From positions 110,024,644 through 110,088,643 of the forward strand of contig NC_053391.1 in assembly GCF_905171765.1 (NCBI RefSeq): a stretch of 64,000 nucleotides of DNA. The letters are read 5' to 3'. Of this stretch, positions 33,835 to 43,378 are shown piece after piece. Within the stretch, counting starts at the first letter, position 1. The number at the start of each line of letters is the position of its first letter. This DNA comes from Bufo bufo (taxonomy: Eukaryota > Chordata > Amphibia > Anura > Bufonidae). Under the pieces are notes generated by a model that saw only the letters and a program-made list of their open reading frames with translations, did no database searches and had not been told where the DNA came from. The translations under genes were made by a program, and so were the position numbers.

Positions 33835-34414
33835 TAAGAATCACTGCACACTTCACTTATTTGGGCATTTACAGGGCCAACACTGACCAAATAACTAAAG
33901 TGTGAACTCAACCTTACAGTTCAATGTTAGCGTCAAGAAGAAGCACACTCCTTCTACACTGTCGGCAGCTGATTCCACATAGATGTCTACAGAACCTGTT
34001 CTATTAAACGCTTATACAAGTAGAGCCCCCTGACAGAGTGGAGAGGGTGTCAGCAGTAAGTTTGTGTTGATGTCACTGATTATTTTGCCCTTCCTCTTAT
34101 CCGTCAGAACAATAACCCCAAAAAAACGGATCCTGTCTATGGAGCATCTTACTTCACTCGGTCAGCATTTGGTCAGTAATCCATCAGTATTGCTAAAGCC
34201 AAAAAAAACAGGAGTGGATCCTGTGTTTTGTACCCACTCCTGCTTTTGTCTACCAAATCATAAGCCAATATTGATGGAAAATAGGGACCATGTCATGCAG
34301 ACCTTACAGATGTTACATAGACAGGATCCATTGTGCGTCTCATTTTACCTTCCTTCTGACAGTTCAGAAGAAGGGTCAAATAAATGATGATGTTAGCCAG
34401 GCTTAAAAGCAAAA

Positions 34415-35330
34415 TAGTGGCCCAGTCATGTAGTGGGGAGAATGGGAACAGTATGAGGAGACCATAGGGTGGCAAAATGACAGTGTGGAGGTGGCAGCAG
34501 CATCAGGAGGAGGCCACAGGGTGGCACCATGACAGAGTGTGGAGGTGGCGGCAGCCGCATCAGGAGGAGGCCACAGGGTGGCACAATGACAGTGTGTAGG
34601 TGGCAGCAGCAGCATCAGGAGGCCACAGAGTGGCAAAATGACAGAGAGTGGAGGTGGCAGCAGCAGCATAAGGAGGAGGCCACAGCATGGCACAATGACA
34701 GTGTGGAGGTGGCAGCAGCATCAGTAGGCCACAGAGTGGCACAATGACAGAGTGTGGAGGTGGCAGCAGCAGCATCAGGAGGAGGCCACAGGGTGGCACA
34801 ATAACAGAGTGGAGGTGGCAGCAGCATCAGGAGGCCACAGAGTGGCACAATGAAAGAGTGCCGAGGTGGCAGCAGCAGCATCAGGAGGAGGCCACAGCGT
34901 GGCACCACGACAGTGTGGAGGTGGCAGCAGTATCATCAGGAGGTCACAGAGTGGCTCAATGACAGAGTGTGGAGGTGACGGCAGCAGCATCAGGAGGTGA
35001 CCACAGGGTGGCACAATGACAGTGTGGAGGTGGCGTCAGCAGAATCAGGAGGCCACAGAATGGCACAATGACAGTGTGTAGGTGGCAGAAGCATCAGGAG
35101 TCCACAGAGTGGCAAGGTGACATTGTGTGGAGGTGGCAGCAGCATCAGGAGACCACAGTGTGGCAAGGTGACATAGTGTGAAGGTGGCAGCAGAATCAGG
35201 AGACAACAGAGTGGCAAGGGGACCTAATGTAGAGGTGGCAGCAGCATTTAGGAGACCACAGAGTGGCAAGGTGACATAGTGTGGAGGTGGCAGCAGCATC
35301 AGGAAACCACACAGTGACCCGGTGACAGAG
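34415..35330. repeat. Minisatellite, 54-60-bp units
   Basis: Around 16 head-to-tail units of the form GTGGCACAATGACAG, GTGTGGAGGTGGCAGCAGC, ATCAGGAGGCCACAGAG, with small length changes (GGAGGA, GCAGCAGC). It degrades at both ends. Minus-strand frames through it (60-114 codons, PLCGLLMLLPPPH-like) arise because unit length is often a multiple of three. They are not taken as genes. Confidence 0.92.
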
Positions 35331-35884
35331 TAAGGAGGTCGGTGGCAATACCAGCACCAGCTGAAGATGGTGGGTGAAAGAAGGAGCACTTGGCATCAGA
35401 TGTGTGGCATCAGGCGGGATGGCAGCATCTGAATAGCAGCTGAGGCAGGTAGTCAGATAAAAACCGGTCTCTTTTGTCAAAGTGTTGGTGTGACACCATG
35501 GATAATCTAGTCTGATGCATCAGGCATTGGTGGGTGGAAATCCTGGCTGATCCACATCTGATTCATCTTGACAAAGGTAGTCTCTCCACATTGTGGACAG
35601 GCGAGTTCTTCTTGGGGCAACTATGGCCCCCGCCGCACTAAACACCCGCTATGATGCCACACTACTGGCCGGGCAGGACATCTGTTCTAGGGCAAACTCT
35701 GCCAGTTGCGACCACAAATCCAGTTTGGCTGCACAGTAATCTAGCGGATCTTAAATGTGGGGTGGCAGGGTGCTGTCCAAGAATGCCATCACCTGCTGGT
35801 GCAGGTCCTGCTCCAGGTCTAGCTGGAGCTGGTGAGTAATTTCTTCACTGGGCGGGTTAAGAAAGCTGCTCATCAGCGACTTTA

Positions 35885-37450
35885 CAGGGAGTGCAGAATT
35901 ATTAGGCAAGTTGTATTTTTGAGGATTAATTTTATTATTGAACAACAACCATGTTCTCAATGAACCCAAAAAACTCATTAATATCAAAGCTGAATATTTT
36001 TGGAAGTAGTTTTTAGTTTGTTTTTAGTTTTAGCTATTTTAGGGGGATATCTGTGTGTGCAGGTGACTATTACTGTGCATAATTATTAGGCAACTTAACA
36101 AAAAACAAATATATACCCATTTCAATTATTTATTTTTACCAGTGAAACCAATATAACATCTCAACATTCACAAATATACATTTCTGACATTCAAAAACAA
36201 AACAAAAACAAATCAGTGACCAATATAGCCACCTTTCTTTGCAAGGACACTCAAAAGCCTGCCATCCATGGATTCTGTCAGTGTTTTGATCTGTTCACCA
36301 TCAACATTGCGTGCAGCAGCAACCACAGCCTCCCAGACACTGTTCAGAGAGGTGTACTGTTTTCCCTCCTTGTAAATCTCACATTTGATGATGGACCACA
36401 GGTTCTCAATGGGGTTCAGATCAGGTGAACAAGGAGGCCATGTCATTAGATTTTCTTCTTTTATACCCTTTCTTGCCAGCCACGCTGTGGAGTACTTGGA
36501 CGCGTGTGATGGAGCATTGTCCTGCATGAAAATCATGTTTTTCTTGAAGGATGCAGACTTCTTCCTGTACCACTGCTTGAAGAAGGTGTCTTCCAGAAAC
36601 TGGCAGTAGGACTGGGAGTTGAGCTTGACTCCATCCTCAACCCGAAAAGGCCCCACAAGCTCATCTTTGATGATACCAGCCCAAACCAGTACTCCACCTC
36701 CACCTTGCTGGCGTCTGAGTCGGACTGGAGCTCTCTGCCCTTTACCAATCCAGCCACGGGCCCATCCATCTGGCCCATCAAGACTCACTCTCATTTCATC
36801 AGTCCATAAAACCTTAGAAAAATCAGTCTTGAGATATTTCTTGGCCCAGTCTTGACGTTTCAGCTTGTGTGTCTTGTTCAGTGGTGGTCGTCTTTCAGCC
36901 TTTCTTACCTTGGCCATGTCTCTGAGTATTGCACACCTTGTGCTTTTGGGCACTCCAGTGATGTTGCAGCTCTGAAATATGGCCAAACTGGTGGCAAGTG
37001 GCATCTTGGCAGCTGCACGCTTGACTTTTCTCAGTTCATGGGCAGTTATTTTGCGCCTTGGTTTTTCCACACGCTTCTTGCGACCCTGTTGACTATTTTG
37101 AATGAAACGCTTGATTGTTCGATGATCACGCTTCAGAAGCTTTGCAATTTTAAGAGTGCTGCATCCCTCTGCAAGATATCTCACTATTTTTGACTTTTCT
37201 GAGCCTGTGAAGTCCTTCTTTTGACCCATTTTGCCAAAGGAAAGGATAATAAGGCCTGATAATTATGCACACCTAATATAGGGTGTTGATGTCATTAGAC
37301 CACACCCCTTCTCATTACAGAGATGCACATCACCTAATATGCTTAATTGGTAGTAGGCTTTCGAGCCTATACAGCTTAGAGTAAGACAACATGCATAAAG
37401 AGGATGATGTGGTCAAAATACTCATTTGCCTAATAATTCTGCACGCAGTG
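35885..37450 (-). mobile_element. Complete Tc1/mariner transposon with IR/DR ends
   Basis: 1566 bp flanked by TA (35883-35884 and 37451-37452). The outer inverted ends share GTGCAGAATTATTAGGCAA (35891-35909 and the complement at about 37426-37444). The first seven bases differ (CAGGGAG versus CACTGCG). Inner related copies, GTGCATAATTATTAGGCAAC at 36075-36094 and GCCTGATAATTATGCAC at 37254-37270, give the inverted-repeat/direct-repeat layout used by Sleeping Beauty-type elements for transposase binding. It carries one uninterrupted transposase gene and is inserted in the hAT transposase. Confidence 0.95.
36213..37229 (-). CDS. Tc1/mariner transposase, DD37E, uninterrupted
   Basis: 338 codons, the usual length for a Tc1 transposase, which cuts the element out and pastes it at TA sites in the nucleus. 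The N-terminal paired-like helix-turn-helix region (residues 1-110) starts MGQKKDFTGSEKSK and has KIAKLLKRDHRTIKRF. A basic KKRVEKPRRK stretch lies at 51-60 where the GRPR-like linker sits. The catalytic domain has D144 (LWTDE), a glycine-rich QQGGGGVLVW near 174-183, D237 (MQDNAPSH) and E275 (NPIENLW). 37 residues lie between D237 and E275, so the signature is DD37E rather than the classic DD34E. No stop, frameshift or missing catalytic residue is seen. The start is 222 bp inside the element's 5' end. Whether it is active cannot be judged from sequence. Confidence 0.95.
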   Translation of the reverse strand: MGQKKDFTGSEKSKIVRYLAEGCSTLKIAKLLKRDHRTIKRFIQNSQQGRKKRVEKPRRKITAHELRKVKRAAAKMPLATSLAIFQSCNITGVPKSTRCAILRDMAKVRKAERRPPLNKTHKLKRQDWAKKYLKTDFSKVLWTDEMRVSLDGPDGWARGWIGKGQRAPVRLRRQQGGGGVLVWAGIIKDELVGPFRVEDGVKLNSQSYCQFLEDTFFKQWYRKKSASFKKNMIFMQDNAPSHASKYSTAWLARKGIKEENLMTWPPCSPDLNPIENLWSIIKCEIYKEGKQYTSLNSVWEAVVAAARNVDGEQIKTLTESMDGRLLSVLAKKGGYIGH

Positions 37451-40329
37451 TAGACTCAAGTTGCTGCTGATGGTGCTGGACCTGCTCCTACTCCCTACCC
37501 TGCCACAGCAGTCATGGCAGAAGAACGTCAGCGCAGAGTGCCCCCCCGGTCAGACCTGCGAGAGGATTGACGAAGGGCACAGATAGGCAGCGGCCAACTG
37601 ACTACATAGGATGTCTCTATAGTAGTTCAGTTTGTCCTACCTCTCAGGGGTGTAAAAAAGGCCCCCATTTTGGACCAGTAGCGAGGGTCCAACAAGGTGA
37701 TGAGCCAGAAGTCATCCCTCTGCCAAATTGTGACAAATTGGTTGTCACTACGCAAGTAAGTGAGTATGCATCGGCCCATTTGTGCAAGTGACTCGGAGAA
37801 ATTCCCTGCCTCCATCTCCACTGCATAATGCTACAGTGTATCTGGGTCCTCTGCCTCGTCTTCATAATCGCCCTGTAGCTCCTCTGGCTGCTCCTGCTCC
37901 TCCTCTCCTGTCACCTGTGTGTAAAAACCATCCATTTCGCTACATATTGCTCCTGCTCCAATGTCCTCCTCCTCCTCCAGTTCAGCCTCCCCAGGGCTCA
38001 TGTGGCCCGTGAGTTCTAGGCGCCACGTCTCCAGTCCCCTGATCAGCCAGATTTACCAGCATCTGTTCCAGGACATGAAGCATTGGAATGACGTTGTTCA
38101 TCCCATAGTCCTGGCGACTGAAAAATAACCTGGCCTCCTCAAAGGGCCTGAACAAACGGCAGGTGTCATGCATGAGCTGCCACTGGCTGACATCGGAGTT
38201 ACACAGGGGAGTACTCCTGTCTACTTGGATCATCAAGAAATCGTTTATGGCTTTTCTCTGTTCGTATAGTCAGTCCAACATATGGAGGGTGGAATTCCAA
38301 TGGGTGGTAACATCGCATATCAGCCTATGTTGGGGGATGCCATTCTGCCGCTGCAGCTCAAGGAGGGTGTGCTTTGCTGTGTATGAGTGGCTGAAGTGCA
38401 TGCAATGTTTCCTGGCCATTTTTAGGATGTCTTGCAGATGGGTGGAAGACTTCAGGAACCACTTGACAACCAGATTGAACACGTGTACCATGCAGGGCGC
38501 ATGGCTCAGCCCTCTTTGATGCAGCACCGACACCATGTTCTTCCCATTGTTGGTCACCATGGTTCCGATTTTGAGTTGTCGCGGAGAAAGCTAGGATTCG
38601 ATTTCTAGATGAAGGACATGGAGCAGTCCCTCCCCAGTGTGACTCCGTTCGCCCAGGCAAACAAGGTGCAGAACAGCGTGACACCGCCCTGCCCTGCACA
38701 TGTGGTATGCTGGAGGGGCACTGTGAATTGTCCCTGCAGTGGAGGCTGAGGACACGGTGGAGGATGAGGAGGCAGAGGCGGATATTGTCATAGGACCAAC
38801 GGCGTGAGAACGTGGAGGCGGAAGCGGTGTCACCTGGCCAAGTTGCTGGTGTGTGGCTGTGCAGGAACCACATTCACCCAGTGGGCTGTAAAGGACATGT
38901 ATTGTCCCTGACCGTAGTTGCAGCTTCACACGTCGGCGCTGCCGTGCACTTTGGCAGACACCGACAGGCTCAAGGACTGGCCCACCTTCTGTACATACGT
39001 ATGCAGGGCTGGTACTGCCTTTTTGGCAAAGAAATGACGGCCTGGGTCTCCACCTCGGCTCAGCACAAGCCATCAGTTCTCTGAAAGGTGCAGAGTCCAC
39101 CACTTGGAAAGGGAGGGACTGCAGCACCAGCAACTTGACCAGGAGCACATTCAGCTTCTGTGCCGTTGGATGAGTTCACGCATACTGTTGTCTCTTGGCA
39201 ATCGCTTCGGTGATCGATTACTGATGGAATGACTGATGAGGAGTAGGAGGAGGAGGAGCAGGAGCATCAGGACTAGCATATGATGGGAAGGACAGACAGC
39301 TCCCTTCGGCTGAGGTGGTGGAGCCTTGACTGCATGAAATCGGCTGCGTGCCACTGGGTGATGCAGCAGGCTGGACCACCTCATCGGAGCCACAGTTCTC
39401 CCAGGCCACTTTATGGTGACACTGCATATGGCCGCTGCTTCCGTTAGCCCTTGCACCACTACTTTCCGGGCAGGTAGGCTCCTGTGAATCGGGTGGTCTA
39501 CCCACCGGTCACGTTTGGCTCCCGAACTCCCACTGCTGCTATCCTGCTGACTCCCGGCCACACTAGCGACTTGCTGGCTCCACCGCTTGCTGGCTCCTCG
39601 CAGGCAATCTGCCACCCTCTTCTCCCGAAGATGATGAAGCCCCTAATTCACCCGGCTCACGAGTGCGATAAGCTACATCATCATCATCGAGTACTGTCTG
39701 CACGTCACTGATGTCCTCTTCAACGGTCTCTGGGTCAGGAGCCTGACCGCTCGCGACACTAGCTCCCATGCCACTCTCCTCATTACTATTTGCCTGCCTA
39801 CCGGAGGAAGCGGCGGATGTCTCCTCCACATCTTGGCTGGCCAGTAGCTGCTGACTGTGCTCTAGTAGCTCGTCCTTGCTGTATAGTGGAGCTGAGCCCA
39901 CAGAATATAACATGTCTCTGGCTGAGGGAACAGAAAAGGACAGAGGCAGGTTGAGGGCAGGTGAGGGAACAGGGCCTGCTCCCAGGCCATGCCAACTAAC
40001 CCTGACGAACCCACCAACTCTTGGCTGGGGGTGTTTGATGTCATTTGGGACGAAGTGGATGACCGAGTCAACCATTCAAGAACCGCTGGGTTGCTGGTCA
40101 AGAAACGACCGCTAGACGACACCGTGAGCTCAGGCCTCTCGCTGCGACTCCTGCTGCCATGCTTCCTTACTCTGCTGCGACCTCTGCCTGCACCAGAAAC
40201 ATTTAGGCCTCTGCCACTCTCCTGTGCAGGGCCTGCTCTTTTCTGTCTGACATATTGTTAGATCAAATAAGTAAATAAATGAATAAAAAAGAAATTAAAA
40301 CACCCCAAAAAAGTCTGTAATTTTTTCAC

Positions 40330-40790
40330 TTCACCACACAACGGCTAATAAGCCCTTTTTTTCCCCACTAATACACAACAAAAAGGGCTTTAGAACATAT
40401 AACTGCACCGCTGAATGGCAAATATATATATTTTTTTGCCACTAATACACTCCAAAAAGGGTTGTAATTTTCTCACTTCACCACACAATGGAAAATACTT
40501 TTTTTTGTGCCACTAATACACGCCAAAAAGGGATTTAGAACATATAACTGCACCGCTGAAGGCAAATATTATATATTTTTGTGCCACTAATGCACGCCAA
40601 AAAGGGCTTAAGAACATTTAACTGCACCGCTGAACGGCAAATAATATATATTTTTTTGCCACTAATGCACGCCAAAAAGGGATTTAGAACATATAACTGC
40701 ACAGCTGAACGGCAAATAAGCCCTTTTTTCCCACTAATACAAGCCAAAAAATGCTTTAGAACATATAACTGCACCACACAAGGGCAAATA
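40330..40790. repeat. Tandem array, about 80-bp units, 5' of hAT transposase
   Basis: Five to six units built from GCCACTAATACACGCCAAAA, AGGGATTTAGAACATATAAC and TGCACCGCTGAACGGCAAAT, with a T-rich gap. It lies between the transposase and the right end of the hAT element, so it may be part of its regulatory or transposase-binding region. Confidence 0.85.
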
Positions 40791-40829
40791 AGACGTAGAT
40801 ATATTTCCTTGTAAGGGGAGACTTAATTA

Positions 40830-41175
40830 CTATATATAAATATATCAGGGATCTCTCCCATCATCTATTTATCCCCAGGACTGTGACAAGGGAACATCCT
40901 CTGCGCCTCGAGGAAAGAAGGTTTGTACACAAACATAGAAGAGGATTCTGTACGGTAAGAGCAGTGAGACTATGGAACTCTCTGCCTGAGGAGATGGTGA
41001 TGGTAAGTTCACTAAAAAAGTTCAAGCTGGGCCTGGATGTATTTCTGGAGTGCAATAATATTACAGGCTATAGCTAGTAGAGAGGGGTCGTTGATCCAGG
41101 GAGTTATCTGATTACCTGAATGGAGTCGGAAAGGAATTTTTTTTGGCCTTATACAGTATACTATGTAATAAACCC
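40830..41175 (+). mobile_element. L2-type LINE 3' end
   Basis: Plus-strand fragment of the C-terminal coding part and 3' UTR. A 64-codon frame (40883-41077) reads TREHPLRLEERRFVHKHRRG, RAVRLWNSLPEEMV and FKLGLDVFL, which is the L2/CR1 C-terminus. The 3' UTR has GATCCAGGGAGTTATCTGAT and GGAGTCGGAAAGGAATTTTT. It is inserted in the hAT element. Confidence 0.85.
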
Positions 41176-41362
41176 TGTTAATGGCTGTATCAAACAGCAC
41201 TTGCACCCTAATAAGAACAGTTTGCTGGAATTACAGAGCTGTATAATGACAATTTGGATCCCCAGTCAGTGCACCAAGGTGTAATTGTTCCTTTTACCCA
41301 GGCTGTAAACTCCCCTACTAAACCATGTTCTGCTTCAATACTGTGGAATGATTCATCCCTAT

Positions 41363-42528
41363 TAATGATGAGCGAGCACCAAATTATTTGGGTGTTCGGC
41401 CCGAACACATTGCTATATTCGTGTGCTCAGCTGAGCACCTGAGTATAATGGAAGTCAATGGGAGACAACCAGGCACTCCCTGCTCGGAAGAGAAGAGGTT
41501 GTCTGGTTCCTAAAAAAAGGTTAGAAATTGATGGAAACCCCACCAAAATGGTTTGGAAACAGCATTAAGAGGATAGCTGGATGCGTCTTAGACTCCTATT
41601 ATGTACGACATACAATAGACAGCCACACAAAGGCTATATGCCAAAAGCCAGGTATGTGCAAGCCAACCAACCTATCTATGAGACAGGCTTAGTCAGCATA
41701 CCTTACAATGACAGCCTTGTGCACCATGGGATATTCCAAACCAGCTCTCATAACACTATGCAACTAATAGAGGGCCCTGTTCATGAGTCATGAATCATGA
41801 ACAGCACCCACTATTAGTTGCATAGTGTTATGACAAGACTATTCGCTGTTGTGAGTGAATAGTCTTGTCATAACACTATGCAACTAATAGAGGGCGCTGT
41901 TCATGAGAGATTCTGCTCATTTGCATGTCTTTCCTATATGCCCATGTTTATGCAAATGAGTTTTTACATGACAAAACTGTATAGAAAGGTTATTGAATAT
42001 TATTATGTTAGGACAATTGGAAAACTTTTTGTCGCCCTAATGATATTGATCTAGGTGTGCAGGTCCACCCAAGCCATCCAACAGATGTATAACAACTTTG
42101 AGGTTTACTGGTTCTCAGTCAGATGAGAGCTGGTTTGGAATATCTCATAGTGCATGAGGCTGCCATTGTAAGGTATGCTGGCTGTTATCTGTCTCATGGA
42201 TAGATGTATGGCTTGTACATACCTGGCTTTTGGCATATAGCCTTTGTGTGGTTGTTTATTGTATGTCGTACATAATAGGAGTCTAAGATACATCCAGCTA
42301 TTCTCTTAATGTTGCTGCCAAACCATTTTGATGGGGTTTCCATCAATTTCTAACTTTTTTTATGAACCAGACACCTTTTTCTCTTCTGAGCAGGGGGTGC
42401 CTGGGGTTCTCCCATTGACTTCCATTGTATTCGAGCACCCAAATTATTCGGCCGAGCACTCGGGTCTGCCGAGCATAGCGATGCTCGAGCCGAACAGTAG
42501 TTTGGCTGAGCATGCTCATTCATCACTA
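41363..42528. mobile_element. Palindromic hAT MITE inside the giant hAT
   Basis: 1166 bp with ends TAATGATGAGCGAGCA and TGCTCATTCATCACTA. A perfect 8-bp target duplication, ATCCCTAT, lies at 41355-41362 and 42529-42536. The two halves are inverted copies of each other, sharing ATGGGGTTTCCATCAATTTC and GCATATAGCCTTTGTGTGG. The centre has repeated hairpin motifs (AACACTATGCAACTAATAGA). A related partial copy is at 7441-8185. Confidence 0.92.
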
Positions 42529-42668
42529 ATCCCTATCCTTTCCCTGAACTTCTATACAGCAAAATAAAAGTTTTAAAGTCTTTTCTACCAATGTCTCTAG
42601 CGCCTGCTGACGTCTCTCCCTGCACTAAGTACACTGTAAAATAGCTGAATCCAAGATGTCTGAGGGTA

Positions 42669-43070
42669 ACATAGAAACATAGAAACATAGAATGTGTCGG
42701 CAGATAAGAACCATTTGGCCCATCTAGTCTGCCCAATATACTGAGTACTATGAATAGCCCCTGGCCCTATCTTATATGAAGGATAGCCTTATGCCTATCC
42801 CATGCATGCTTAAACTCCTTCACTGTATTTGCAGCTACCACTTCTGCAGGAAGGCTATTCCATGCATCCACTACTCTCTCAGTAAAGTAATACTTCCTTA
42901 TATTACTTTTAAACCTTTGCCCCCTCTAATTTAAAACTGTGTCCTTTTGTGGTAGTTTTTCTTCTTTTAAATATGCTCTCTTCCTTTACCGAGTTGATTC
43001 CCTTTATGTATTTAAAAGTTTCTATCATATCCCCTCTGTGATAGAAACTTTTAAATACATAAAGGGAATA
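42669..43070 (-). mobile_element. CR1 3' end with a fold-back 5' junction
   Basis: Same family and orientation as 718-3726, and nearly identical to its last 370 bp. At about 43038 the sequence turns round, so about 32 bp ending the truncated element are repeated as the inverse complement (TGATAGAAACTTTTAAATAC). AGGGTA on both outer sides may be a 6-bp target duplication. Confidence 0.85.
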
Positions 43071-43312
43071 AAGGGTATTTATAGGGCTGCGACATTACAG
43101 GGCTGGCTGGCTGATGATTGGCTGCATGCATGGCATTGTGGGTGATCCCTCGTTCCCAGAGTTCCTTGCTCCATGTCCTAACATGTGCAGCAGCCATTTT
43201 AGGAAAAAATGTGATTTGTTACCTTGAAGCGGGAGGAAATTCGGTGCGAATCAGATTTTTCCTGAAATTTTGATTGAATTCCACTTCGTCAACTTCGATT
43301 CGCTAATTTCTA

Positions 43313-43378
43313 TCAGTAACGGAAGCGTTTTTGCTGAAACCTGCCGGATCCAGCAAAAACGCTAGCGTGAAAGTGGCC
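43313..43378 (+). mobile_element. Right part of the MITE split by the giant hAT
   Basis: Continues the MITE begun at 32776, after the duplicated TCAGTAAC, and closes with AACGCTAGCGTGAAAGTGGCC. Confidence 0.8.

Larger units (their letters stand above)
35520..40253 (-). pseudogene. hAT-family transposase, interrupted and decayed
   Basis: Read down the minus strand, recognisable segments in order are as follows. LLVKLLVLQSLPFQVVD and PFRELMACAEPRW lie near 39050-39148. SYDNIRLCLL lies near 38790. The block with NNGKNMVSVLHQRGLSHAPC and NLVVKWFL, then DVTTHWNSTLHMLD, lies at 38270-38560. FSRQDYGMNNVIPMLHVLEQ lies near 38100, and LLDPRYWSK near 37690. The C-terminal dimerisation region with SSVAS*RVFSAAGAIV lies near 35600-35700. 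Several frameshifts separate them. The aspartate expected in the TDNG motif is N (about 38550), and the glutamate of SERVFS is a TAG (35649-35651). The Tc1 transposon at 35885-37450 sits inside the coding region. The N-terminal limit near 40253 and any BED zinc finger are uncertain. Confidence 0.85.
33097..43312 (-). mobile_element. 10.2-kb hAT element with nested insertions
   Basis: The left terminus TAGAGATGAGCGAA and right terminus TTCGCTAATTTCTA are imperfect inverted repeats. The 8 bp outside are identical, TCAGTAAC at 33089-33096 and 43313-43320, as expected for a hAT insertion. The interior carries a decayed minus-strand hAT transposase (about 35520-40250), a long minisatellite on its 3' side and an 80-bp-unit array on its 5' side. 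Later arrivals are a MITE (33339-33834), a Tc1 transposon (35885-37450), an L2 3' end (about 40830-41175), a hAT MITE (41363-42528) and a CR1 3' end (42669-43070). Subtracting these leaves about 6 kb of original element. The termini match several MITEs in the window. Confidence 0.85.

Noticed and set aside
34293..35480. Leucine/proline-rich minus-strand frames of 60-114 codons
   Set aside because: They arise from the minisatellite, whose unit length is often a multiple of three. No signal peptide logic, start context or conserved domain supports a gene.
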